DNA of 64,000 nt from Mucilaginibacter lappiensis. GTDB taxonomy: Bacteria; Bacteroidota; Bacteroidia; Sphingobacteriales; Sphingobacteriaceae. The notes below the pieces were generated by a model, which saw nothing but the letters and a program-made list of their open reading frames with translations, did not search any database and was not told the DNA's origin. A program made the position numbers and the translations under genes. Shown piece by piece: positions 51,725 through 60,076 of the stretch. The stretch lies in assembly GCF_900155965.1 (NCBI RefSeq), contig NZ_FTMG01000002.1:186001-250000 (forward strand), given 5' to 3'. Position 1 is the first letter of the stretch, and the number at the start of each line of letters is the position of its first letter.

Positions 51725-52600
51725 TTATTCGTACCCGAATTTTTTAAGGTAATTTTTTTTGCTGCGCCAGTCGGGTATCACTTTGACAAACATCTCCAGG
51801 AAAACTTTCTTTTGGAAAAACTCTTCCATATCACGGCGTGCATAAGTGCCTACTATTTTAAGCATTTTACCGCCCTCGCCAATGATGATGTTTTTTTGTG
51901 AATCGCGCTCTACAATAATTTCGGCGCTGATGCGGTGTAGGGTTTCGCCTTCAACAAATGCGGTTACAATGACTTCGGCACTATAAGGAATTTCTTTTTT
52001 GTATTGTTTCAGGATCTGCGCGCGGATCATTTCGGATGCGAAGAAACGATCGTTACGATCGGTCAATGCATCTTTTTCATAATAGGCCGGGTGCTCAGGA
52101 AGGTTCTCTACAACAAAATCCATCACGGCTTTAATATTGTGCCCCAACAATGCTGAGATCGCGAAAACAGCCTTAGGGTTTAGTTTTTCCTGCCAAAACT
52201 CTACTTTCTTTTTTACAGTTTCCTCATCGCTCTGGTCAATTTTGTTGATCAGTACCGCGATAGGAGCTAATGAACCTTCCAGTTTCTTCAGTACGTCAGT
52301 TTCATCAAACTCCTCGTAAATGTCGGTAACCAGCAAAATAAGGTCGGCATCCACAATAGAGCCATCTACCTGGTGCATCATGCTTTCATGCAACGCGTAG
52401 TGTGGTTTGATAACGCCTGGCGTGTCAGAAAATACGATCTGGTAGTCGTCGGTGTTCACAATTCCCAAAATACGGTGACGTGTGGTCTGCGCTTTGGGGG
52501 TAATGATGGACATTTTTTCGCCAACGAGGGCGTTCATAAGGGTTGATTTACCTGCATTGGGCTTACCAATTATACTTACAAAACCTGCCTGATGACTCAT
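51725..52600 (-). CDS. era: GTPase Era
   Basis: 291 residues from the ATG at 52600 (MSHQAGFVSIIGKPNAGKS); the longer frame to 52633 crosses promoter DNA. The GTPase domain shows P-loop GKPNAGKSTLMN, DTPG and NKID; the KH domain closes it (EIIVERDSQKNIIIGEGGKMLK). Binds 16S rRNA in 30S maturation. Upstream of der on the same strand, and divergent from the first initiator tRNA. Confidence 0.97.
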   Translation of the reverse strand: MSHQAGFVSIIGKPNAGKSTLMNALVGEKMSIITPKAQTTRHRILGIVNTDDYQIVFSDTPGVIKPHYALHESMMHQVDGSIVDADLILLVTDIYEEFDETDVLKKLEGSLAPIAVLINKIDQSDEETVKKKVEFWQEKLNPKAVFAISALLGHNIKAVMDFVVENLPEHPAYYEKDALTDRNDRFFASEMIRAQILKQYKKEIPYSAEVIVTAFVEGETLHRISAEIIVERDSQKNIIIGEGGKMLKIVGTYARRDMEEFFQKKVFLEMFVKVIPDWRSKKNYLKKFGYE

Positions 52601-52624
52601 ATAAAAATAATTAAAAATATATTT

Positions 52625-52659
52625 GGACTGCAAAGAAACGAATTATATCTTTGCAGTCC
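52625..52659. promoter_or_regulatory. Divergent promoter with 12-bp inverted repeat (era / tRNA)
   Basis: GGACTGCAAAGA (52625-52636) and TCTTTGCAGTCC (52648-52659), perfect arms with an 11-bp gap. TATCTTTG (52646-52653) is a -7 box toward the tRNA. On the other strand TTTCTTTG points to era. The arms overlap both. Confidence 0.6.
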
Positions 52660-52745
52660 AATTAAAACGGAGTGCAAATTGCATTTTTGACAATTGGAAG
52701 GAACTTTCCGAAGTTATGACGGAATGCAACATATAAGAATAACAG

Positions 52746-52818
<73 letters not shown>

Positions 52819-52826
52819 CGAAAGTT

Positions 52827-52860
52827 AAAAGCCTCAAGTCGAAAGATTTGAGGCTTTTTT
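52827..52860 (+). terminator. tRNA terminator, copy 1
   Basis: AGCCTCAAGTC-GAAA-GATTTGAGGCT with a T-run, GAAA tetraloop. Near-identical to the hairpin after the second tRNA. Confidence 0.9.
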
Positions 52861-53038
52861 GCGTTTAGGGTATTTTGCAGGTTAGCGATGCGGTGATAAC
52901 ACAGACCATGCTTAATAAATAATTGTACGCGTTAAAGAAAAAACGTCAGACTACTTGTTTATAGATTGTATCTACACAGTTAAACGACTTAATGTATTTC
53001 ATAGGGTAAAAAAGAGATCAGGTTTCTGCCTGCAAAAA

Positions 53039-54004
53039 TTAAGGCTTAACAACCGCTCTTCTGAAGAAGCTTTCAATAAGTTCCGCTATTTCAGCTGTGT
53101 TATTTTCTGCTACTGCCCAATGGCCTCCGTTTAATAAATGAATCTCGGCCCTGGGCACATCTTTCAGAAAGGCTAATGCACCGGGTACAGTAAAGTAATT
53201 ATCCTCTTTACCCCAGGTTATTAAAACCGGTGGTTGATATTTTTTCAGGTATTCGTGCCATTGGGGATAACTTTTCACATTGTTTCCATAATCAAACCAC
53301 AATTGCATAAATAAATCCAACCTTCCTGGTTTTAGCATAATTTCGGCATCCATGTTTCGGCGGTCAGGGTTTATGCCAGTTCCCAGGTTTCTTTGCGATG
53401 GTAATACTAAACTTTCTTTACGATAAGAATCTATCCAGTTATTTTCATATTTTTTATTTTTATCACGCCAGTACCGTTCCAGGTCGCCATTAGGATCTTG
53501 CGCATCGGGAAACCCTTCGATATAAGCATTGCCGTTTTGGACAATGAGCGCGTCTATTTGTTGCGGATGTTTAACTGCCAACCGGAAGCCAACGGGTGCG
53601 CCATAATCCTGCATATATAAACTATAGTGATGGATACCCAGCTGATTTAACAAGGTATAGATTGTATTGCTTATATTTTCAAAAGTAAATGGATAGCTTG
53701 CCGGCGGTACATCAGAATAACCGTGGGCAGGATAATCTGGCGCCACCAGATAAAAATCATTCTTCAATAACTCCATCACTCCCTGATACATAACTGACGA
53801 ACTCGGCACTCCGTGCAATAATACGATTGTGGGTTTAGAGGGGTTGCCGGCGGCCCTATAAAATATCTTTAAACCGTTTACATTTTCCCAATGATAGGTG
53901 AAATCATTTGATTGTGCGAAGGAATTACCGCCTAAAAGAAAGTAGAAACAAACAAAAAAAAGAGGCAGGATGATGGTGAGCCGATTTATTATATATTTCA
54001 TCAT
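53039..54004 (-). CDS. Secreted alpha/beta hydrolase (epoxide-hydrolase / haloalkane-dehalogenase-like)
   Basis: 322 residues from the ATG at 54004; the frame runs upstream to 54040. Hydrophobic leader ends at SFAQ. The oxyanion-hole motif HGVPSSS, the nucleophile region YMQDYGAPVGFRL (D in QDYG), the acid in ITWGKEDNYF and the late H in LNGGHWAVAENN fit the family. The D nucleophile suggests epoxide hydrolase or dehalogenase chemistry. The gene lies alone between two initiator tRNA copies, in opposite orientation. Confidence 0.85.
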   Translation of the reverse strand: MMKYIINRLTIILPLFFVCFYFLLGGNSFAQSNDFTYHWENVNGLKIFYRAAGNPSKPTIVLLHGVPSSSVMYQGVMELLKNDFYLVAPDYPAHGYSDVPPASYPFTFENISNTIYTLLNQLGIHHYSLYMQDYGAPVGFRLAVKHPQQIDALIVQNGNAYIEGFPDAQDPNGDLERYWRDKNKKYENNWIDSYRKESLVLPSQRNLGTGINPDRRNMDAEIMLKPGRLDLFMQLWFDYGNNVKSYPQWHEYLKKYQPPVLITWGKEDNYFTVPGALAFLKDVPRAEIHLLNGGHWAVAENNTAEIAELIESFFRRAVVKP

Positions 54005-54218
54005 ATCGTTTTTAATTAGGGTTATAATGCTCAAGTTCAAACTGTTGATTAACCACCTCGCTTAATTTGGTCGTCGTAGATGCCGATCATCAGGAGATAT
54101 GCAGATAGCAATTCATCCACATTTGCCTAAGATAAATAAAACATCTTCCTATGCATCTGTGGATATCACCTAATTATATACTCATTGATTATTTATCATT
54201 TAGTGCCAAAACTTATCA

Positions 54219-54226
54219 TACATTTG
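54219..54226 (+). promoter_or_regulatory. Candidate -7 element of the second tRNA
   Basis: TACATTTG, TAnnTTTG match, 16 bp before the tRNA's first base. Confidence 0.5.
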
Positions 54227-54242
54227 CACCTCATCAAAACAG

Positions 54243-54315
<73 letters not shown>

Positions 54316-54323
54316 CGAAAATT

Positions 54324-54357
54324 AAAAGCCTTAAGTCGAAAGATTTAAGGCTTTTTT
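54324..54357 (+). terminator. tRNA terminator, copy 2
   Basis: AGCCTTAAGTC-GAAA-GATTTAAGGCT with T-run. Differs from copy 1 by a compensatory C:G to T:A change in the stem. Confidence 0.9.
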
Positions 54358-54490
54358 GCGTTTTGGCTATTTTGTAGGTTAGCGGAGTGATGGCAGATGC
54401 CACAGGCTAATGTATAACTTAGGGTTAATTAAGCAACAGAGTTATCAGTAATTATCTTATACTTTTAAATTTCAGTCGGTATTTATTAGC

Positions 54491-54943
54491 GTGTCAATTA
54501 ATTTTACAAACAAAAAGATATCCGTATTTCTATCGTTAATGTGCATGATAACCGCATGCGATTGGGGAAGAACGTCAAGCAAAGAACGATTTGAAAAAAA
54601 TTCACACATTATTATACCAGCAGAGGCAAAGGTGCTGCGTGATGAATATCAAGACATGGGATCAAATTACGCTATTTACTATACAACAAAGCTTCCAAAT
54701 GATGCTTTAGACGCATTTGTTATTAGCATAAAGCAGTCGGATTATTACAGTGATGCTGTAAGTCAGTAAAGTATGACTGATTACACCATGTTTAAAGGTA
54801 AGAATGGCAAGAGAGCGGTTTGGCGCAAATCATCCCACGGGTACAAGTTTTATAAAAGAGTTGGGGAGCGTAATTTTATAGAATTTAACATAGATTTAGA
54901 TACCTCCTCACGAGTAGTTTCATTTGAAGAGACTGCTAATTAA
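54491..54943 (+). pseudogene. Lipoprotein gene interrupted by an in-frame stop
   Basis: A GTG at 54491 starts a 92-residue frame with a lipobox-like MITAC (leader ISVFLSLMCMITAC), ending at TAA 54767-54769. The same frame continues immediately (AGT, then ATG 54773) for 57 more codons to 54943 (MTDYTMFKGKNGKRAVW ... VVSFEETAN). Both halves together read like one ~150-residue lipoprotein, and neither half alone looks complete. Alternatives are two overlapping small genes, stop readthrough or a sequencing error. Confidence 0.6.
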
Positions 54944-55061
54944 GGGCTTAAAAACCGGAAAGGTTGCTGGAATCCAATACACCTCGCCCTCGCTATCCGT
55001 ACAAAACTCTGAGCAGTGCGGTTCTATACCTGATTTTAAAATATAAATCGGCTTGAATCGT

Positions 55062-55071
55062 CCTATCTTTA
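55062..55071 (+). promoter_or_regulatory. CCTATCTTTA promoter-like box of the first AraC gene
   Basis: The box ends 3 bp before the ATG, exactly as in the paralogous AraC gene (59205-59214). Resembles TAnnTTTG with a final A. Confidence 0.45.
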
Positions 55072-55074
55072 ATC

Positions 55075-55896
55075 ATGATACATCGAGAACTTGACGCGCC
55101 TGCGGAAATCCGGAATAGCATAAGGGATTTTTGGTACTGGGAGAAAGAGTTCGGCGCATCGCCGGCCGCTTTCGAGGTATTGCCAGACGGTCACGCCGAG
55201 ATTGTTTTTCATTTTGGCAGCGGTTGCAGTTTGATGTTTGATGGCCAGCTTGAGCCATTACCCTCGCCCTTTATAGTTGGGCTGTTAGGACAGCCGGTTT
55301 ATTTTTATGCTCAGGATCGTTTACAGATCATTGGGGTAAAGTGTTTGCCCTGGGCAGTGTACGATCTGCTTAAACTCCCACCAGTTAAAGGCGGAATACA
55401 AATTTTTACGCACCCCATAGCCTTATTACAAGCAGATCTGCAACAGCTGCTTCAGGCCGAAAAGATTGATGAAGCGCTGACTTTGGTCCTAGACTGGTTT
55501 ATGGATGCACACCAGGCAGCCGCCCCCGCTCCGGCATTAACCAAGGCTGGCCGGGCGATGTTGGAAGCAAAGGGTTCCTTGCCGGTAAATCGGGTAGCGG
55601 CGGCGGCACACGCCACGGTCAGAACATTGGAGCGAAAGTTTAAGGCCTCCTCCGGGCATACCCTAAAAGATGTGTCCGGCCTCATCCGTTTTGAACAGGC
55701 GCGTGATCGTTTGTGGAGTGCCCCCGATACCCCTATTTCCGGTTTGGCGCATGAATTGGGTTATGCTGATCAGTCTCACCTCAACCGGGAGTTTAAGCGT
55801 TATAGCGGCACTACGGCCGCTGCTTTTGCCAGGCAGACCAGAGCCCGGAAAAAAGAGTTCGGCGATGATTTTGTCGCAATTGTTCTATCCTCCTGA
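55075..55896 (+). CDS. AraC-family regulator, cassette 1
   Basis: 273 residues. The N-terminal part (PAEIRNSIRDFWYWE ... LPDGHAEIVFHFGSG) is a DUF6597-type sensing domain. The C-terminal AraC HTH pair runs VNRVAAAAHATVRTLERKFKA and ISGLAHELGYADQSHLNREFKRYSG. Its closest relative in the window is the gene at 59218, which shares the same N-terminal phrases. A flavin monooxygenase follows 24 bp downstream. Confidence 0.9.
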   Translation: MIHRELDAPAEIRNSIRDFWYWEKEFGASPAAFEVLPDGHAEIVFHFGSGCSLMFDGQLEPLPSPFIVGLLGQPVYFYAQDRLQIIGVKCLPWAVYDLLKLPPVKGGIQIFTHPIALLQADLQQLLQAEKIDEALTLVLDWFMDAHQAAAPAPALTKAGRAMLEAKGSLPVNRVAAAAHATVRTLERKFKASSGHTLKDVSGLIRFEQARDRLWSAPDTPISGLAHELGYADQSHLNREFKRYSGTTAAAFARQTRARKKEFGDDFVAIVLSS

Positions 55897-55920
55897 CCGG
55901 CTTGTTCGGATTTTTGTGCC

Positions 55921-57033
55921 ATGAAAGATCAAAAAGTACTTATTTCCGGTGCCAGCATTGCAGGGCTGTCAACGGCCTGGTGGCTGAACCACATTGGCTA
56001 CCGGGTAACGGTTGTTGAACTGGCCGCCGCACCGCGCATTGATGGCGCAGCCGTTGACCTGAATGGCCCGACTGTAGAAATAGCCAAACGAATGGGCCTG
56101 TACGAACAGCTCAAATCATATCGTTTAGGAGTCGATCGCATCGAATACAAGAATGCAGATGATGTGACCGAAGGCACTATGATCATCAATGAAGGCCCAG
56201 AATCTCCTGGCGATGAAATTGAGATCGAGCGCGAAAAGTTTGTGGCGGTGCTGACAGGGGCGCTGAAAAATAAGGTGGAATTTATGTTTAGCAACAGTAT
56301 AGCGGGGCTCGAAGAAATTGCAGACGGCATTACTGTTACTTTCAATCATGGTAGTCCGCAAATCTACAGCCTGGTAATCGGCTGTGATGGCGCGCACTCC
56401 GGTACCAGGAAGATCTGGTTCGGCCCCGAAGCCGCTTATGCACATTCTCTGAATGCGTATTTCTCGATCAGCATTGTTAATAAAGTGCTTGTTCCGCAAA
56501 GAACGATGCAAGCCTTTAGCGTGCCGTACAAATCTGTTATGCTGAATGCTTACAATCATAAAACGGATATCATATTTATGTTTGTTTCTGAAACTGACAT
56601 ACCTTACAACTACCGTGATACTGCACAGCAACGCCAGATCATAACAGCGCAATTCGAAGGGCAAGGCTGGCGGACGACTGAACTCCTGAAAGAAATTGAG
56701 CAGTCGGAGAGTTTCTACTTTGACAGGTTCTGCCAGATCAAAATGCCGTCGTGGTCAAAGGGGCGGGTGGTATTGGTTGGCGATGCCGCCTACTGCCCGT
56801 CACCTGCTGCAGGGCAAGGCGGTTCATTGGCCATGCAGGGTGCGGCCGCTATCGCGGATGCTTTACTTAAACATAATGGCAACCATGAGCTTGCCTTTAC
56901 GGAGTATGACCGCAACCTGCGGCCTTCCATTGAAGAAATTCAGACCATCGCCGAACAAAACGTAAAAACAAATTTTGTGTTGAAAACGGAAGAAGAAATC
57001 CGCAGGCGCAATGCGGAGGCTAAGTTATTCTGA
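55921..57033 (+). CDS. FAD-dependent monooxygenase, cassette 1
   Basis: 370 residues, class A flavoprotein hydroxylase. Dinucleotide motif ISGASIAGLSTAWWL (with S replacing one Gly), DG motif VIGCDGAHSGTRK and GD motif VGDAAYCPSPAAGQGG. In the TetX/PHBH-like group, hydroxylating aromatic or polyketide substrates; the actual substrate is unknown. Located 24 bp after its AraC gene and ended by a strong terminator. Confidence 0.9.
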   Translation: MKDQKVLISGASIAGLSTAWWLNHIGYRVTVVELAAAPRIDGAAVDLNGPTVEIAKRMGLYEQLKSYRLGVDRIEYKNADDVTEGTMIINEGPESPGDEIEIEREKFVAVLTGALKNKVEFMFSNSIAGLEEIADGITVTFNHGSPQIYSLVIGCDGAHSGTRKIWFGPEAAYAHSLNAYFSISIVNKVLVPQRTMQAFSVPYKSVMLNAYNHKTDIIFMFVSETDIPYNYRDTAQQRQIITAQFEGQGWRTTELLKEIEQSESFYFDRFCQIKMPSWSKGRVVLVGDAAYCPSPAAGQGGSLAMQGAAAIADALLKHNGNHELAFTEYDRNLRPSIEEIQTIAEQNVKTNFVLKTEEEIRRRNAEAKLF

Positions 57034-57046
57034 GCGTCTTCCTACA

Positions 57047-57090
57047 AACTTAAAAAGCCTTCAATCGAAAGATTGGAGGCTTTTTAAGTT
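57047..57090. terminator. Terminator after cassette-1 monooxygenase
   Basis: AAAAAGCCTTCAATC-GAAA-GATTGGAGGCTTTTT, 19 of 20 stem bases paired, T-run on the plus strand and A-run on the minus. Confidence 0.9.
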
Positions 57091-57103
57091 TGGGCGCATT
57101 TTC

Positions 57104-57217
57104 TGGGTTTACACAATAGTGGTGTTATTTGTGAATTTAATCACATATTTATTTGATTGTCAATAATATATAAAAATGTTAACCATGAAAAGTGTAAACC
57201 ATGTAAACCCACTTTTA
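57104..57217. repeat. 108-bp palindromic repeat element, copy 2
   Basis: Ends TGGGTTTACA (57104-57113) and TGTAAACCCA (57202-57211). It shares the 39-bp block with copy 1 (33175-33213). Located between the cassette-1 terminator and the GH2 gene. Confidence 0.8.
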
Positions 57218-57232
57218 AAAAAAACACCCCGC

Positions 57233-57257
57233 AACCGCAAGCGTCTTGCTTGTGGTT
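57233..57257. repeat. ACCACAAGC-family hairpin
   Basis: AACCGCAAGC-GTCTT-GCTTGTGGTT, imperfect 10-bp arms, just upstream of the GH2 gene. Confidence 0.55.
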
Positions 57258-57314
57258 ACCAGCCTTTAATTAAAAATTTATTTTAATAAGTTTGAGTTTC
57301 CTTCCAATACACCT

Positions 57315-59129
57315 ATGATCATGCATAAAAACCTGTTTAAGTTAACATCATTCCTACTCATCATTAATTGTTCTTGCTTATTTGCCCAAGAGCCGTCTTT
57401 ACCTACCTCGTGGACAAAAGCAGCTCTGGATGCCGCTGTTCCTTTTCCTGAATATCCAAGACCACAGCTGCAGCGCAGCGACTGGCTATGTTTGAATGGC
57501 AAATGGGATTACCTGGGAGGAAAAAATGTTGCCAACGCACTCGACCCGGAAAAGCCGGTATCTTTTGAAAGTAACCCCCAACAAATATTGGTTCCGTATT
57601 GTCCAGAATCCATACTATCCGGCATTCAGCGCAAGCAGGAGATCAATATGTGGTACCGCCGTAGTTTTGTAATTCCTTCCGCTTGGAAAAACAAACGGGT
57701 TCTTATTCATTTTGACGCTGTGGCCCACCATGCCACATTGTTTGTAAACGGACATAAAGCAGGCACACACGCTGGCAGCTATGATGCTTTCAGCTTTGAT
57801 ATAACGCCGTATTTAACCAATGGAAAGAATACGATAGTAGTCGCGGTTCAGGATCTGAATGACGGCCGTGTACCATCGGGCAAGAGCGGTCCCCGCGGTG
57901 ATTATACCTTCTGTTCGGGCATATGGCAAACCGTATGGCTGGAGCCGGTAAACAAAGTGTATATGGAGGATATCCGCCTGTTGCCCAACTTGGCCAATAG
58001 CCGGTTAAAAGTACTGGTGAATACTACAGGCGAAGGAAAAGTGACGGCAGTAGCCCTTGATGGAAATAGCGTGGTTTCGGAAGCAAAATCAGCAAATGGC
58101 AATTACTTTTATCTACCCATTAAAACACCGAAGCTTTGGTCGCCGGATGATCCTTTTTTATATGGCCTTACCATCAGCCTGGAAGATGCTCATGGCACTG
58201 TACTTGATAAGGTAAAAAGCTATTTCGGCATGCGCGATATTAAGTTAGGCAAGGTTAATGGCGTTACTAGGCCTTTGATCAACGGTAAGTTTATGATGCA
58301 GCTTGGACTGCTTGACCAGGGATACTGGCCAGATGGTGTGCTGACCGCTCCTACAGAAGAAGCTCTCAAATTTGATATTCAGTTCACCAAAAACGCCGGC
58401 TTCAACCTCATCAGGAAGCATATGAAAACCGAGCCTCAGCGGTTTTATTATTGGGCCGATAAATTGGGACTGTTTGTTTGGCAGGATATGCCGGCCATAT
58501 GGTATCAAAATGAGGATACCACCACAACCAGAACCGAATTCAGGAAGGAGCTAAAAACACTTATTGATGAACATTATAACTCGCCGTCCATCATCACCTG
58601 GGTGCCGTTTAATGAAAACTGGGGAGCGTTTGACGTTAAAAATATAACCAATTGGGTTAAGCAGTATGATCCGTCGAGATTGGTTAACGGCAACTCTGGT
58701 TTTAATAATAACCCATCTTATCAGAAAGCCTATGGCGACCCGGGAAATGGAGATTATGTAGACACGCATATTTACGTAGGCCCGTACGGCGCCTCGGTAC
58801 CGGACGAACACCGGGCAGCATCATTGGGCGAATTTGGCGGAGTTGGCCTGTTTGCGCGTGATCATATGTGGCCTGTTGCCAATAATGCGTATGACTATGA
58901 ACCAACCAAAACCAGGTTAACAGACAGGTACGTGTTTTTATTGGATGAAGTAGAACAGCTTATGAAATATAAAGGATTGAGCGTTGCCATCTATACCCAA
59001 ACAACCGATGTAGAACATGAAGTTAATGGAATGCTTACTTATGACAGGGCTGTTGAAAAAATGGAAATGGAAAGGGTTAAAGCAGTTAATGAAGCCGTTA
59101 TTAAAGCAGGTTATAAATTGATGCCTTAG
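57315..59129 (+). CDS. Glycoside hydrolase family 2 enzyme
   Basis: 604 residues. A signal peptide (ends near SCLFAQE) is followed by a sugar-binding jelly-roll domain (NMWYRRSFVIPSAWKNKRVL), an immunoglobulin-like sandwich and the TIM barrel. The acid/base lies in TWVPFNENWGAFD, and the nucleophile region in RAASLGEFGG. Family members are beta-galactosidases, glucuronidases or mannosidases; this sequence does not decide which. Located between the two AraC/monooxygenase cassettes, adjacent to repeat copy 2. Confidence 0.87.
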   Translation: MIMHKNLFKLTSFLLIINCSCLFAQEPSLPTSWTKAALDAAVPFPEYPRPQLQRSDWLCLNGKWDYLGGKNVANALDPEKPVSFESNPQQILVPYCPESILSGIQRKQEINMWYRRSFVIPSAWKNKRVLIHFDAVAHHATLFVNGHKAGTHAGSYDAFSFDITPYLTNGKNTIVVAVQDLNDGRVPSGKSGPRGDYTFCSGIWQTVWLEPVNKVYMEDIRLLPNLANSRLKVLVNTTGEGKVTAVALDGNSVVSEAKSANGNYFYLPIKTPKLWSPDDPFLYGLTISLEDAHGTVLDKVKSYFGMRDIKLGKVNGVTRPLINGKFMMQLGLLDQGYWPDGVLTAPTEEALKFDIQFTKNAGFNLIRKHMKTEPQRFYYWADKLGLFVWQDMPAIWYQNEDTTTTRTEFRKELKTLIDEHYNSPSIITWVPFNENWGAFDVKNITNWVKQYDPSRLVNGNSGFNNNPSYQKAYGDPGNGDYVDTHIYVGPYGASVPDEHRAASLGEFGGVGLFARDHMWPVANNAYDYEPTKTRLTDRYVFLLDEVEQLMKYKGLSVAIYTQTTDVEHEVNGMLTYDRAVEKMEMERVKAVNEAVIKAGYKLMP

Positions 59130-59204
59130 ATATAATGTGGCGAGAGGAGTCACCTAATCTGAGTAGCTGCTAAATTTGCAACTCACAAATTAAACCGCTC
59201 AATA

Positions 59205-59214
59205 CCTATCTTTA
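59205..59214 (+). promoter_or_regulatory. CCTATCTTTA promoter-like box of the second AraC gene
   Basis: Identical to the box at 55062, with the same 3-bp distance to its ATG. Confidence 0.45.
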
Positions 59215-59217
59215 CAA

Positions 59218-60036
59218 ATGCAGCATCAAGAATTTGAACCTCCTGAAGAGCTCCGGGATACCATAAAATGCTTTTGGTACAACAGCAGAGAATCTGGGGA
59301 ACAACAATCCAGTTTTGAGGTAATACCTGATGGCTACGCCGAAATTATTTTTCATTTTGGAAGTGGCTGCAGCATTTCTTCCGATGGGGGCCTGCAGTCA
59401 TTGCCTTCACCATTTATCATGGGGCTGCACAATCACCCGGTTCATTTTTATGTTAAAAACCGTTTTGAGGTTATTGCCATCAGGTGCTATCCCTGGACAG
59501 TGTTTGATCTGCTCGAACTGCCATCGGGTAAAGGTGGGGTACATCTATTTGAGCACCCTATCGCCCAGCTTCAGCCTGTGTTAAATAATTATATTCAAGC
59601 AGGTAAAATAAGCGAAGCGATAGCCGAAGTAAAACGATATTTTATGGATGCCCGGTTGAGGGTAGCTACCAGTAGTATGCTATTTAAGGCAGGTGTTGCC
59701 ATGCGCAAAGCCAACGGCGCTATGCCGGTAAGCCAGGTTGCCGAAGCGGCTCATGCAACAGTCCGTACACTGGAGAGAAACTTTAAGCAATCTTCCGGCT
59801 ATACGGTTAAAGACGTTTCTGCCCTGATACGCTTTGAACAGGTACGAAACCAATTATGGCATTATCCGGATACTAACATTGCCGGCTTAGCTCATGAGCT
59901 GGACTACACCGATCAAGCCCACTTAAGCAGGGAATTCAAACGCTACACAGGCACTACTCCGGCAGCATTTGCCCGAAAAGCAAAAAAAGAGAGACCAGTT
60001 ATAAGCTACGATTTTGTCGCGTTTATACAAGCCTGA
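59218..60036 (+). CDS. AraC-family regulator, cassette 2
   Basis: 272 residues, clearly paralogous to the gene at 55075 (shared VIPDGYAEIIFHFGSGCS, LPSPFIMGL, VAEAAHATVRTLERNFKQSSG). HTH pair DVSALIRFEQVRN and IAGLAHELDYTDQAHLSREFKRY. 40 bp upstream of a different flavin monooxygenase. Likely regulates it and perhaps the downstream transporter; effector unknown. Confidence 0.9.
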   Translation: MQHQEFEPPEELRDTIKCFWYNSRESGEQQSSFEVIPDGYAEIIFHFGSGCSISSDGGLQSLPSPFIMGLHNHPVHFYVKNRFEVIAIRCYPWTVFDLLELPSGKGGVHLFEHPIAQLQPVLNNYIQAGKISEAIAEVKRYFMDARLRVATSSMLFKAGVAMRKANGAMPVSQVAEAAHATVRTLERNFKQSSGYTVKDVSALIRFEQVRNQLWHYPDTNIAGLAHELDYTDQAHLSREFKRYTGTTPAAFARKAKKERPVISYDFVAFIQA

Positions 60037-60076
60037 CGCTGGAAAATTCCGGAGTTTTGTGTATAAATAATTCAAT

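Noticed and set aside
55921..57033. Calling the cassette-1 enzyme TetX
   Set aside because: It has the fold and motifs of the group, but no visible residue set proves tetracycline as substrate.
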